From positions 1-12,646 of the forward strand of contig USNH01000005.1 of assembly GCA_900556015.1 (NCBI GenBank): 12,646 nucleotides of DNA, written 5' to 3'. The notes under the pieces are model-generated. The model was given only the letters and a program-made list of their open reading frames with translations, was not told the origin of the DNA and did no database searches. Below are positions 1-8,126 of the stretch, piece after piece. This DNA comes from an uncultured Eubacteriales bacterium (GTDB lineage: Bacteria; Bacillota_A; Clostridia; Oscillospirales; Oscillospiraceae). The position numbers were made by a program, and so were the translations under genes. The number at the start of each line of letters is the position of its first letter. Position 1 is the stretch's first letter.

Positions 1-81
1 CTGCAAAAGCTCACCGATGACAGCTGCAAGGAGCTGGATAAGCTGCTGGAAAACAAGGAAAAGGAATTGATGTCTGTTTAA
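1..81 (+). CDS. frr: Ribosome recycling factor, C-terminal 26 residues (5' end outside window)
   Basis: The first 27 codons read in frame to a TAA stop at 79-81 and give a short, charged, helical tail (LQKLTDDSCKELDKLL, then ENKEKELMSV). This matches the C-terminal helix of ribosome recycling factor, which usually ends in a lysine/glutamate-rich KLTD...LL..KEKE pattern. RRF works with EF-G to split post-termination ribosomes. The assignment rests on this tail and on synteny: frr directly precedes uppS in very many Firmicutes. The stop overlaps the uppS start by one base (TAATG), so the two genes are probably translationally coupled. Only the tail is visible, so nothing can be said about the rest of the protein. 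Confidence 0.82.
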   Translation: MQKLTDDSCKELDKLLENKEKELMSV

Positions 82-812
82 TGGGACTGTTTAACACGAG
101 AACGCCCCAAACGGCGGGGGAGGTGGACAAAGGCCGCCTTCCCCGCCATATCGCTGTTATCATGGACGGTAACGGGCGCTGGGCGAAAAAACGCGGCCTG
201 CCCCGCACGGCGGGCCATAAGGCGGGCGCGGAGACGTTCCGCGACATCGCCACCTACTGCAAGGAGCTGGGCATGGACTACCTGACGGTCTACGCCTTCT
301 CCACCGAAAACTGGAAGCGGCCTGCCGAGGAGGTCAGCGCCATCATGTCCCTGCTGGAGCAGTATCTGCTGGAGGCGGTGGACACCATGGAGCGCGACCA
401 TATCCGCCTGCGCTTTTTCGGCGACCTGTCGGCCCTGTCGCCGGAGCTGCAGGCCCTGGCCCACCGCACCGACGACATCTCCGGCCACTACGACGGGTTT
501 CAGGCCAATGTCTGCCTGAACTACGGCGGCAGGGCCGAGATCCTCCGTGCGGCGCGACTGTGCGCCCAGGCGGGGGAGGACTGGACGGAGGAGAACTTCG
601 CCAAGCACCTCTGGTCTGCGGGCATCCCCGACCCGGAGCTGATCATCCGCCCCTCCGGGGAGCTGCGATTGAGCAACTTCCTGCTGTGGCAGTGCGCCTA
701 CAGCGAGTTCTACTTCTGCGACACCCTGTGGCCCGACTTCACCCGCGCCGAGCTGGATAAGGCCATCATCGACTATCAGAAGCGCGACCGCCGTTTCGGC
801 GGCGTTAAATGA
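81..812 (+). CDS. uppS: Undecaprenyl diphosphate synthase (cis-prenyltransferase)
   Basis: This 243-residue protein is full length for the family (about 240-260). UppS condenses farnesyl diphosphate with eight IPP units to make C55 undecaprenyl diphosphate, the lipid carrier for peptidoglycan and other wall polymers; it acts at the inner face of the membrane. The diphosphate-binding P-loop MDGNGRWA is at residues 28-35 with the catalytic Asp29. FSTENW is at 73-78, NYGGR at 147-151, and the IPP/Mg site block RPSGELRLSNFLLWQ at 190-204, followed by Glu209. Proline and leucine replace the Thr and Gln common in the RTSGEQR version of that block. The ATG overlaps the frr stop by one base and no strong Shine-Dalgarno lies at normal distance, which suggests coupling to frr. 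The cdsA start follows the stop by 13 nt. Confidence 0.97.
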   Translation: MGLFNTRTPQTAGEVDKGRLPRHIAVIMDGNGRWAKKRGLPRTAGHKAGAETFRDIATYCKELGMDYLTVYAFSTENWKRPAEEVSAIMSLLEQYLLEAVDTMERDHIRLRFFGDLSALSPELQALAHRTDDISGHYDGFQANVCLNYGGRAEILRAARLCAQAGEDWTEENFAKHLWSAGIPDPELIIRPSGELRLSNFLLWQCAYSEFYFCDTLWPDFTRAELDKAIIDYQKRDRRFGGVK

Positions 813-825
813 GGAGACCTCCCCT

Positions 826-1665
826 ATGAAACAGAGAATTTTAGTGGCCGTCATCGGCATCCCGGCGCTGCTGGGCGTGCTGTGCTTCGCCCCGGACTGG
901 GCCACGGCGCTGCTGGTGTCGCTGCTGTGCGTCATCGGCTGCCACGAGTTCATGGCCGCCGCCGCGCCGCTGAAGGCCCGCCGCTGGTGGCTCTTTGCCG
1001 CGGCGCTGTCGGTGTTCACCGTGTTCACCGTCTACTTCCGCGATGCTGCCTTTGCCGGTTCGCCCATTTTCGTCCTCATGCCCTGGCTGCTGGCGGCGCT
1101 GCTGGTGGTGCTGTTCATCGCCGCCGTCCAGGTCTACGGCACGGACGACGAGCTCACATTTCCCGACCTGTGCGCCGTGGCTGTGTCCGGCCTGGTCATC
1201 CCCCTGGCTCTGAGCTGTTTGCTGCGGCTTCGTATGCTGGACTACGGCGCGGGGCTGGTGCTCATCCCCCTGGTGTCCGCCTTTATGAGCGATGCCCTGG
1301 CCCTTTTCGGCGGTATGCTCCTCGGCAAGACGAAATTAGCACCCCGTGTCAGCCCCAAAAAGACCCGCGAGGGCGCGGTCAGCGGCCTGGTGGGCGGTAT
1401 GGTGGGCATGATCCTCTACCGCATTTTCTTCTTCCTGTGTACCGAGGTGCAGCTCCACCTTGGCTGGTGCGTGCTGCTGGGCCTTGTGGGCGCGGTGCTG
1501 GGCCAGCTGGGCGACCTGAGCTTTTCCTGTGTCAAGCGCCAGTGCGGCATCAAGGACTATGGCCGGCTGCTGCCGGGTCACGGCGGCGTGCTGGACCGCT
1601 TCGACAGCGTCATCTTCGCCGCCCCGGTGATTTGGATGCTGGTGTCCGCCGTAACGCTGTATTGA
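826..1665 (+). CDS. cdsA: Phosphatidate cytidylyltransferase (CDP-diacylglycerol synthase)
   Basis: An integral membrane enzyme of 279 residues that makes CDP-diacylglycerol from phosphatidic acid and CTP, the branch point to phosphatidylglycerol and other phospholipids. Several hydrophobic segments can be seen, roughly at 5-22, 25-45, 53-70, 80-103, 112-133, 141-165, 184-204, 212-228 and 262-277. The family signature is in the C-terminal third: SPKKTREG starting at 176, LGD at 228-230, VKRQ at 236-239, and GHGGVLDRFDS at 251-261, whose aspartates bind the metal ions. The ATG lies about 9 nt after a GAGGAG ribosome binding site at 811-816 that overlaps the uppS stop. The dxr start follows after 13 nt. 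Length and motifs are normal. Confidence 0.96.
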   Translation: MKQRILVAVIGIPALLGVLCFAPDWATALLVSLLCVIGCHEFMAAAAPLKARRWWLFAAALSVFTVFTVYFRDAAFAGSPIFVLMPWLLAALLVVLFIAAVQVYGTDDELTFPDLCAVAVSGLVIPLALSCLLRLRMLDYGAGLVLIPLVSAFMSDALALFGGMLLGKTKLAPRVSPKKTREGAVSGLVGGMVGMILYRIFFFLCTEVQLHLGWCVLLGLVGAVLGQLGDLSFSCVKRQCGIKDYGRLLPGHGGVLDRFDSVIFAAPVIWMLVSAVTLY

Positions 1666-1678
1666 GGGACTACATACT

Positions 1679-2815
1679 ATGACGAAAACCATCGCCCTCC
1701 TGGGCGCTACCGGCTCTATCGGACGGCAGACGCTGGAGGTGGCCCGCGAGCTGGGCCTTACCGTGGCGGCGCTGACCGCCCACACGAATATCGACCTTTT
1801 GGAGCGGCAGGCGCGGCAGTTCAGGCCGCGCCTGGCGGCGGTGTATGACGCCGCTGCCGCCGCCGTCCTCCGTGACCGCCTTTCCGACACGGACATTGAG
1901 GTGCTGGCAGGGGAGGAGGGCCTTCTCGCCGCCGCCACCCTGGCCGAGGCGGATACCCTCGTCACCGCCGTCATGGGCAGCGTGGGCCTTGCGCCTACCC
2001 TGGCCGCCATCCGACAGGGCAAGCGCATCGCCCTCGCCAACAAGGAGACGCTGGTCTGCGCCGGCGAGCTGGTCATGTCCGCCGCCGCCGAATACGGCGC
2101 GGAGATCATCCCCGTGGACAGTGAGCACTCCGCCGTGTTCCAGTGCTTGCAGGGCTGCCGTGACCGGGGCGAGGTGCGCCGCATCCTGCTCACCTGCTCC
2201 GGCGGCCCGTTCTACGGCAAGACCCACGACCAGCTGGAGCACGTCACCGCCGCCGATGCCCTCCGCCACCCCAACTGGCACATGGGCGCGAAGATCACCA
2301 TCGACAGCGCCACCCTGATGAACAAGGGATTGGAGGTCATCGAGGCCATGCGCCTGTACGCTCTGCCGGTGGAGCAGGTGCAGCCGGTGATCCACCGGCA
2401 GAGCATCGTCCACTCCCTTGTGGAGTTCCGCGACGGTGCGTTGCTGGCCCAGCTGGGCACGCCGGATATGAAGCTGCCCATCCGCTACGCCCTGACCTAT
2501 CCCTACCGCGCCGAAACGCCGGACGCGCCGCTGGACCTGCTCCAATGCGGCGCGCTGACCTTCGCCGCCCCGGACGAGGATGCCTTCCCCTGCCTGCGCC
2601 TGGCCCGCCAGTGCGGCAAGACCGGCGGTACGTCCTGCGCCATCCTCAACGGCGCGAATGAGGCCGCCGTGGCCCTGTTTCTCCGCGGCGACATCGGCTT
2701 CAACGACATCCACCGCTGTGTGGAGCGCGCCCTTTCCCGGGTGGCGGTGAAATATCAGCCAAGCCTGGCGGATATACTGGAAGCAGACAGGGCGGCCCGT
2801 CAGGCCATTCTGTGA
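1679..2815 (+). CDS. dxr: 1-deoxy-D-xylulose 5-phosphate reductoisomerase
   Basis: Second enzyme of the MEP isoprenoid pathway (also called IspC): it converts DXP to 2-C-methyl-D-erythritol 4-phosphate with NADPH and a divalent metal, in the cytosol. The 378 residues are near the usual 380-400. The NADPH-binding GATGSIG loop is at 9-15, ANKETLVCAGE at 120-130, the metal-binding PVDSEHS at 145-151 (Asp147, Glu149), SGGPF at 174-178, the flap HPNWHMG at 197-203, and MNKGLEVIEA at 214-223 with the third metal ligand Glu219. The HRQSIVHS and GTPDMKLPIRYAL segments are also standard. A GAGGGA at 1664-1669 serves as ribosome binding site. It sits between cdsA and rseP, as in many Firmicutes. Confidence 0.97.
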   Translation: MTKTIALLGATGSIGRQTLEVARELGLTVAALTAHTNIDLLERQARQFRPRLAAVYDAAAAAVLRDRLSDTDIEVLAGEEGLLAAATLAEADTLVTAVMGSVGLAPTLAAIRQGKRIALANKETLVCAGELVMSAAAEYGAEIIPVDSEHSAVFQCLQGCRDRGEVRRILLTCSGGPFYGKTHDQLEHVTAADALRHPNWHMGAKITIDSATLMNKGLEVIEAMRLYALPVEQVQPVIHRQSIVHSLVEFRDGALLAQLGTPDMKLPIRYALTYPYRAETPDAPLDLLQCGALTFAAPDEDAFPCLRLARQCGKTGGTSCAILNGANEAAVALFLRGDIGFNDIHRCVERALSRVAVKYQPSLADILEADRAARQAIL

Positions 2816-2837
2816 CTTTTCATAAGGAGCATCGTCC

Positions 2838-3902
2838 ATGATCGTATATATCCTGGCGGCCCTGCTGGTGTTCGGCGTGCTCATCGCCGTCCACGAGCTG
2901 GGCCACTTCCTGGCCGCCAAGGCCTGCGGCGTCCGCGTCAACGAATTTTCCATCGGCATGGGCCCCGTCCTGTGGGAAAAGCAGCGGGGCGACACCCAGT
3001 ATTCCCTCCGCGCCTTCCCCGTGGGCGGCTTCTGCGCCATGGAAGGGGAAGAGGAGGACTCCGACGACCCGGCGGCGCTGAACCGTCAGGGCTTTTGGAA
3101 AAAGCTGCTGATCTTCGCCGCCGGCGCGGCCATGAACTTCCTCACCGGCCTTGTCATCATCTTCTTCCTCTACGCCGATGCCCAGGCGTTCTACACGCCC
3201 ACCATCACCGGCTTTGCCGACGGATGCCCGCTGGAGAGTGCCGACGGCCTCCACACCGGCGACCGCATCGTCTCCATCGACGGGGAGCGCGTCTACGTAT
3301 TCAGCGACGTGAGCCTGCTCTTTTCCCGCAACGCCACCGGGGTCTACGACCTGACGGTGGAGCGTGACGGCCAAAAGGTCCGGCTCAATGACCTCGCCAT
3401 GGAGCGCCGCACTTATCCCGGCACGGACGGCGAGGAGTACACCGGCTTCGGCATCTACTTCGGCATCGAGAAGGCCGACTGGGGCGTGCGCCTGCGCCAC
3501 ACGTGGAACAACGCCGTGGACTTCGTCCGCATCGTCCGCCTCAGCCTGCAAATGCTTGTCACGGGTCAGGCGGGGCTGAAGGACCTCAGCGGCCCGGTGG
3601 GCATCGTCTCCACCATGGCCCAGGTGGGCCAGCAGTCGGAGAGCGCCCACGCGGCGGTGGAGAACATCGCCTATATCGCCGCCCTCATCGCCGTGAACCT
3701 GGCGGTGATGAACCTGCTGCCGCTGCCGGCGCTGGACGGCGGACGCATCTTCTTCCTGGTGCTCAACGCCATCGCCCTGCTGCTATTCCGGCGGCAGATA
3801 CCCGCCAAATACGAAAACTACGTCCACTTCGTCGGTCTGATCCTCCTGCTGGCCCTCATGGTCGTGCTGGTGTTCAGCGATGTGTGGAAGCTCATTCAAT
3901 AA
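2838..3902 (+). CDS. rseP: RseP/RasP-type site-2 zinc metalloprotease (M50)
   Basis: A 354-residue intramembrane protease of the S2P family. In characterised relatives (E. coli RseP, B. subtilis RasP) it makes the second cut in membrane anti-sigma factors and clears remnant signal peptides; the substrate here is unknown. The zinc motif HELGH is at 19-23 in the first membrane segment, the other active-site motif NLLPLPALDGG is at 292-302 with the zinc ligand Asp300, and FSIGMGP follows the first helix. A single PDZ domain occupies about 124-185. Hydrophobic segments are at about 3-28, 93-113, 278-300 and 327-350. AAGGAG at 2824-2829 lies 8 nt before the ATG. The gene lies between dxr and ispG, where B. 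subtilis has rasP followed by proS. Confidence 0.95.
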   Translation: MIVYILAALLVFGVLIAVHELGHFLAAKACGVRVNEFSIGMGPVLWEKQRGDTQYSLRAFPVGGFCAMEGEEEDSDDPAALNRQGFWKKLLIFAAGAAMNFLTGLVIIFFLYADAQAFYTPTITGFADGCPLESADGLHTGDRIVSIDGERVYVFSDVSLLFSRNATGVYDLTVERDGQKVRLNDLAMERRTYPGTDGEEYTGFGIYFGIEKADWGVRLRHTWNNAVDFVRIVRLSLQMLVTGQAGLKDLSGPVGIVSTMAQVGQQSESAHAAVENIAYIAALIAVNLAVMNLLPLPALDGGRIFFLVLNAIALLLFRRQIPAKYENYVHFVGLILLLALMVVLVFSDVWKLIQ

Positions 3903-3919
3903 AAGGGGAGGGGACGTTC

Positions 3920-4957
3920 ATGACCCGTCAGATACACGTTGGCCCGCTGCCTGTCGGCGGCGGTGCGCCGGTGTCCATCCAATCCATGTGCAATACGCCC
4001 ACGGAGAACGTGGAGGCCACCGTGTCCCAGATCCTGCGCCTGGAGCAGGCCGGCTGCGACATCGTCCGTGTGGCCGTCCCCACCCGGGAGGCCGCCCTGG
4101 CCATCCCCGCCATCAAGTCCCGCATCCATATCCCTCTGGTTGCGGACATCCACTTCGACTACAAGCTGGCGCTGCTGTGCATCGATGGCGGCGTGGACAA
4201 AATACGCATCAACCCCGGCAACATCGGCTCTCCCGACCGCGTCCGCGCCGTGGCCGACGGCTGCCGCGAGCACGGCATCCCCATCCGTGTGGGTGTCAAC
4301 GGCGGCTCACTGGAAAAGGACATTCTCCGCAAATACGGCGGTGTCACCGCCGAGGCCCTGGCGGAGAGCGCCCTGGGCCACGTCCGCCTGCTGGAGGACT
4401 GCGGCTTCGCCGATGTGTGCATCTCCGTCAAGTGCTCCCACGTCCCGGTGAACATGGCGGCCTACCGCCTGCTCCATGAGCGGACGGACTACCCCCTCCA
4501 CCTGGGCGTCACCGAGGCCGGCACGCCGGACATGGGCGTGCTGAAATCCGCCATCGGCATCGGCGGCCTGCTGTGTCAGGGCATCGGCGACACCCTCCGC
4601 GTCAGCCTCACCGCCGACCCGGTGGAGGAGGTGCTGGCCGCCAAGCGCATCTTGCAGGCCATCGGCCTGCGCCGCAGCGGCCCGGATCTCATCGCCTGCC
4701 CCACCTGTGGCCGCACCAAGTACGATATGCTCCCCATCGCCCGCGAGGTGGAGCGCCGTTTGCAGGGCTGCACCAAACCCATCACCGTGGCGGTGATGGG
4801 CTGCGTGGTCAACGGCCCGGGCGAAGCGTCCGCCGCCGATGTGGGCATCGCCGGCGGCGATGGCGAGGGTCTGCTCTTCGCCAAGGGAAACATCCTCCGC
4901 AAGCTGCCCCAGGACAAGCTGGTAGACGCGCTGATGGAGGAGATCGACAAACTGTAA
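3920..4957 (+). CDS. ispG: 4-hydroxy-3-methylbut-2-enyl diphosphate synthase (flavodoxin/ferredoxin)
   Basis: IspG (GcpE) reductively opens MEcPP to HMBPP, the second-to-last step of the MEP pathway, using a [4Fe-4S] cluster and electrons from flavodoxin or ferredoxin. The 345-residue protein has the normal bacterial architecture: a TIM barrel with VADIHFDYK at about 74-82, RINPGNIG and GVNGGSLEKDIL, then the C-terminal cluster domain with CPTC at 260-263 and GCVVNGPGEA from 294, which supply Cys260, Cys263, Cys295 and the ligand Glu302. The ATG at 3920 was chosen because a GGGGAGGGG ribosome binding site lies at 3905-3913 and homology starts right there; the frame is open further upstream, but only as a shadow of rseP. 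It lies 17 nt after rseP and 13 nt before polC. Confidence 0.97.
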   Translation: MTRQIHVGPLPVGGGAPVSIQSMCNTPTENVEATVSQILRLEQAGCDIVRVAVPTREAALAIPAIKSRIHIPLVADIHFDYKLALLCIDGGVDKIRINPGNIGSPDRVRAVADGCREHGIPIRVGVNGGSLEKDILRKYGGVTAEALAESALGHVRLLEDCGFADVCISVKCSHVPVNMAAYRLLHERTDYPLHLGVTEAGTPDMGVLKSAIGIGGLLCQGIGDTLRVSLTADPVEEVLAAKRILQAIGLRRSGPDLIACPTCGRTKYDMLPIAREVERRLQGCTKPITVAVMGCVVNGPGEASAADVGIAGGDGEGLLFAKGNILRKLPQDKLVDALMEEIDKL

Positions 4958-4970
4958 GGTAGGTCATACC

Positions 4971-7900
4971 ATGCCGGATAAAGTACCGTTTTTCACACTG
5001 TTTGAGAGCTTTCAAGCCCCTCGCCAGCTCCGTCTGCTGCTCCACGACACCGTGGCGCTGGGCGGCGTGCTGGACCGCGCCGCCCGCACGCTGGAGGTGC
5101 AATTAGAGAGCGGCGAGCCCATCCCCGACGCGGCCCGCGCCGCCCTCCAGCAGATGCTGGCGGAGCAGTACGACCTGCGCCGCGTCCAGCTCACCTTCCG
5201 TGATAAGTCCGCCCCGGTAAAGGGCGCGGGGGAGGTGCTGCTGGGCAAGGAGTTCAAGGGCAAGCCCACGCCCATCGCCGAGCTGAACCTGAAAATGGGC
5301 GCGGCCATCGTGGAGGGCCGCATCTTCAAATTTGAATGCTTCGAGACCCGCCGCCCCGGCGTGTGGCGGCTGTCCTTCAACATCACCGACGAGCGCAGCT
5401 CCGTCTCCGTCCGCCGCTCCCTGGGGGACAAGGAGGCCAAGCAGCTTGCCGCCGCCCTGTCGGACGGCGCGTACCTCCGCATTCAGGGACGGCTGGAGCT
5501 GTCCTTCGATGGCCGTGAGCTGCAGCTGAACCCGCAGAACATCCTGCGCGCCCAGCACGCCAGCCGTCAGGACAACGCCCCGGAAAAGCGCGTGGAGCTC
5601 CACCTCCACACCCAAATGAGCACCATGGACGCCCTCACCGATGTGGGCAGCGTGGTCAAGCAGGCGGCAGCGTGGGGACACCCTGCCATCGCCATCACCG
5701 ACCACGGCACGGTGCAGGCGTTTCCCAAGGCCCGGGATGCCGCCAAGGATAAGATCAAGCTCCTCTACGGTGTGGAGGGCTACTTCGTCAACAACCTGGA
5801 CGACCGCATCGCCGTCCACGGCCCGCAGGATCAGCCCTTCTCCGACGAGATCGTCTGCTTCGACATCGAGACCACCGGTCTGGACGTGGCCCACGAGGCC
5901 ATCACCGAGATCGGCGCGGTGGTGCTGAAAAACGGCGAGATCACCGACCGTTTCCAAACCTTTGTCGATCCCCAGCGCCGTCTTACGCCGGAGAACATCG
6001 GCCTCACCGGCATCACCGATGCCATGCTGGCGGGCGCGCCCTCGCTGAAGGACGCGCTGACCGCCTTCCTGGACTTCGTCCATGGCCGCCCCCTGGCGGC
6101 CCATAACGCGGAGTTCGACATCGGCTTCATCCGCGCCGGCTGCCGCAAGACCGGCCTGGACTTCGACCCCACGTACATCGACAGCCTGATCCTGGCGCAG
6201 AACCTGCTGCCGGAGCTGAACAAGCACAAGCTGGACATCGTGGCGGAGCATTTGGACCTCCCCGCCTTCAACCACCACCGCGCCGCCGACGACGCGGCCA
6301 TGGTGGGCTATATGCTCATCCCGTTCTTTGAGCGCATGGAGCGGGAGATGGACATCCACCGCCTCCAGCAGATCAATGGCGAGATGCTGAAGCTGCGGCC
6401 CAGTGGCGGCAAGGCCAGCCGCCACCCCAAGCACATCATCATCCTGGCCAAGAACAAGCTGGGCCTGAAAAACCTGTACCAGCTCATCTCCGCGTCCAAC
6501 CTGAAATACTTCCGCCGCGTGCCCACCATCCCCAAAACGGAGCTGATAGCCCACCGCGAGGGGCTGATCATCGGCTCTGCCTGCGAGGCAGGGGAGCTGT
6601 TCCGCGCCGTGGCCGACCATAAGGACTGGGCGGAGCTCAAGCGCATCGCGTCCTTCTATGATTATCTGGAGATACAGCCCATCTGCAACAATATGTTCAT
6701 GCTCCGCAAGGGCGATGTCCGCTCCGAGGAGGAGCTGCGGGACTTCAACCGCACCATCGTCCGCCTGGGCGAAGAGCTGAACAAGCCCGTCTGCGCCACC
6801 GGCGATGTCCACTTTCAAGAGCCGGAGGATGAGGTCTACCGCCACATCCTGCTGGCCAGCAAAAAGTTCCCCGATGCCGACTCGTCCCTGCCCATCTACT
6901 TCAAGACCACCCAGGAGATGCTGGAGGAGTTTTCCTACCTGGGGGAGGAGACCGCTCACAAGGTGGTCATCGACGACCCCCGCCGCATCGCCGACCGCAT
7001 CGAGGACATCGAGCTGCTGCCGCCGGGCCGCCTGTTCCCGCCCCGTTTGGAGAACTCCGAGCAGGAGCTGCACGATATGGTTTGGGCCAAGTGCCACGCC
7101 CTGTACGGCGACCAGCCGCCCCAGCTCATCGTGGACCGGCTGAACGTGGAGCTCAAGAGCATCCTGGGCAAATACGATGTGGTCTATATGTCCGCCCAAA
7201 AGCTGGTGCAGCGCAGTCTGGAAAACGGCTACCTTGTGGGCTCTCGTGGTTCGGTGGGTTCGAGCCTGGTGGCCTATATGTCCGGCATCACCGAGGTCAA
7301 CTCCCTGCCGCCCCATTACCGCTGCCCCCAGTGCCGGAACACCGAATTTGTCACCGACGGCAGCTACGGCTGCGGCGCGGATATGCCGGACAAGACCTGC
7401 CCCGTCTGCGGCGCGCAGTACGTCAAGGACGGCTTCGACATCCCCTTTGAAACGTTCCTGGGCTACGGCGGCGGCAAAGTGCCGGACATCGACCTGAACT
7501 TCTCCGGCGAATACCAGGCCCGCGCCCACCAGCACGCCATCGAGATGTTCGGCAAGACCCAGGTGTTCCGTGCCGGCACCATCGGCACACTGGCGGAAAA
7601 GACCGCCTTCGGCATGGTGAAGAAGTACCTGGAGGAGCGGGGCGAAACGGCCTCCAACGCGGAGCTGGACCGCCTGACCCTCGGCTGTGTGGGCGTTCGC
7701 CGCACCACCGGCCAGCACCCCGGCGGACTGGTGGTCGTGCCGGACGACATGGACGTGGAGGACTTCACCGCCGTCCAGCACCCCGCCGACGACCCCAACA
7801 GCGACACCGTCACCACCCACTTTGAATACCACTGCATGGAGGACAACCTCCTCAAGCTGGATATGCTGGGCCACGATGACCCCACCATGATCAAAATGCT

Positions 7901-8126
7901 GGAGGATCTTACCGGCGTCAACGCCCGTGCCATCCCCCTGGACGACCCGGACACCATGTCCATCTTCACCTCGTCTAAAGTGCTGGGCTTCGAGAATGAC
8001 GAGATATTAGGCCCTACCGGCGCGGTGGCCATCCCGGAGTTCAACACCCGCTTCACCTTGCCCTTACGGACGGCCTCCATGATCTTGAAGCTCATCTTGG
8101 GGTCCAGGCCCATGTGGATCAGGTAG
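4971..8126 (+). CDS. polC: DNA polymerase III PolC-type alpha subunit, 3'-truncated at an inverted junction
   Basis: Replicative C-family polymerase of low-GC Gram-positives. After a short N-terminal region an OB fold runs to about 200. The PHP domain opens with HLHT at 211-214. It is split by a DEDDh proofreading exonuclease with Asp298/Glu300, Asp383, and His436/Asp441. The polymerase core has a Cys4 zinc site (YRCPQC, then CPVC), the catalytic DIDLNF with Asp839 and Asp841, and Asp964 in KLDMLGHDD. Homology stops after NTRFT (residue 1029, base 8057); the last 22 codons to TAG at 8124-8126 are antisense of another polC. About 300 or more C-terminal residues (remaining fingers, DNA- and clamp-binding parts) are missing, so the product could not be a working polymerase. 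The N-terminus is about 110 residues shorter than that of the second copy, and ispG ending 13 nt upstream leaves no room for a longer one without overlap. Confidence 0.93.
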   Translation: MPDKVPFFTLFESFQAPRQLRLLLHDTVALGGVLDRAARTLEVQLESGEPIPDAARAALQQMLAEQYDLRRVQLTFRDKSAPVKGAGEVLLGKEFKGKPTPIAELNLKMGAAIVEGRIFKFECFETRRPGVWRLSFNITDERSSVSVRRSLGDKEAKQLAAALSDGAYLRIQGRLELSFDGRELQLNPQNILRAQHASRQDNAPEKRVELHLHTQMSTMDALTDVGSVVKQAAAWGHPAIAITDHGTVQAFPKARDAAKDKIKLLYGVEGYFVNNLDDRIAVHGPQDQPFSDEIVCFDIETTGLDVAHEAITEIGAVVLKNGEITDRFQTFVDPQRRLTPENIGLTGITDAMLAGAPSLKDALTAFLDFVHGRPLAAHNAEFDIGFIRAGCRKTGLDFDPTYIDSLILAQNLLPELNKHKLDIVAEHLDLPAFNHHRAADDAAMVGYMLIPFFERMEREMDIHRLQQINGEMLKLRPSGGKASRHPKHIIILAKNKLGLKNLYQLISASNLKYFRRVPTIPKTELIAHREGLIIGSACEAGELFRAVADHKDWAELKRIASFYDYLEIQPICNNMFMLRKGDVRSEEELRDFNRTIVRLGEELNKPVCATGDVHFQEPEDEVYRHILLASKKFPDADSSLPIYFKTTQEMLEEFSYLGEETAHKVVIDDPRRIADRIEDIELLPPGRLFPPRLENSEQELHDMVWAKCHALYGDQPPQLIVDRLNVELKSILGKYDVVYMSAQKLVQRSLENGYLVGSRGSVGSSLVAYMSGITEVNSLPPHYRCPQCRNTEFVTDGSYGCGADMPDKTCPVCGAQYVKDGFDIPFETFLGYGGGKVPDIDLNFSGEYQARAHQHAIEMFGKTQVFRAGTIGTLAEKTAFGMVKKYLEERGETASNAELDRLTLGCVGVRRTTGQHPGGLVVVPDDMDVEDFTAVQHPADDPNSDTVTTHFEYHCMEDNLLKLDMLGHDDPTMIKMLEDLTGVNARAIPLDDPDTMSIFTSSKVLGFENDEILGPTGAVAIPEFNTRFTLPLRTASMILKLILGSRPMWIR
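6795..8057 (+). repeat. Left arm of a large imperfect inverted repeat (polC core)
   Basis: This 1263-nt stretch, from the ATGDVHFQEP codons to NTRFT of the first polC, aligns to the reverse complement of 8291-9553 with no insertion or deletion over 421 codons. I count about 47 amino-acid differences (about 89% identity). DNA identity varies: 7419-7510 has three silent changes in 92 nt, while the first 190 nt are about 86% identical. The repeat exists because two orthologous polC genes face each other; nothing suggests it was selected as a repeat. Confidence 0.9.
8055..8059. other. Inversion junction between two polC genes
   Basis: Up to TTCACC at 8052-8057 the + strand encodes the first polC (NTRFT; the next residues should be RGML, as in the second copy). 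From CTT at 8057-8059 onwards the sequence is the complement of FKIMEAVRKGK of the second polC. In known PolC proteins VRKGK is followed by Gly, whose codon would read NCC on the + strand, so the two sources can share only about 2 nt (CC, 8056-8057). The join is therefore abrupt, with micro-homology at most. Confidence 0.9.

Noticed and set aside
3503..3919. Longer N-terminus for the first IspG, from an upstream start in the same frame
   Set aside because: The added part would be an out-of-frame reading of rseP without family similarity; the start at 3920 has a clear ribosome binding site and the family N-terminus.
5103..7874. Open minus-strand frame of 923 codons opposite the left polC
   Set aside because: It is antisense of conserved polC codons in GC-rich DNA, where stops are rare. 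Its likeness to the open frame opposite the right polC follows from conservation of the sense strand, and it shows no recognisable domain.
7463..8056. Antisense extension of the right-hand polC frame past the junction
   Set aside because: The frame stays open by chance through the complement of the left polC; homology to PolC ends at VRKGK, so I do not count it as a fusion protein.
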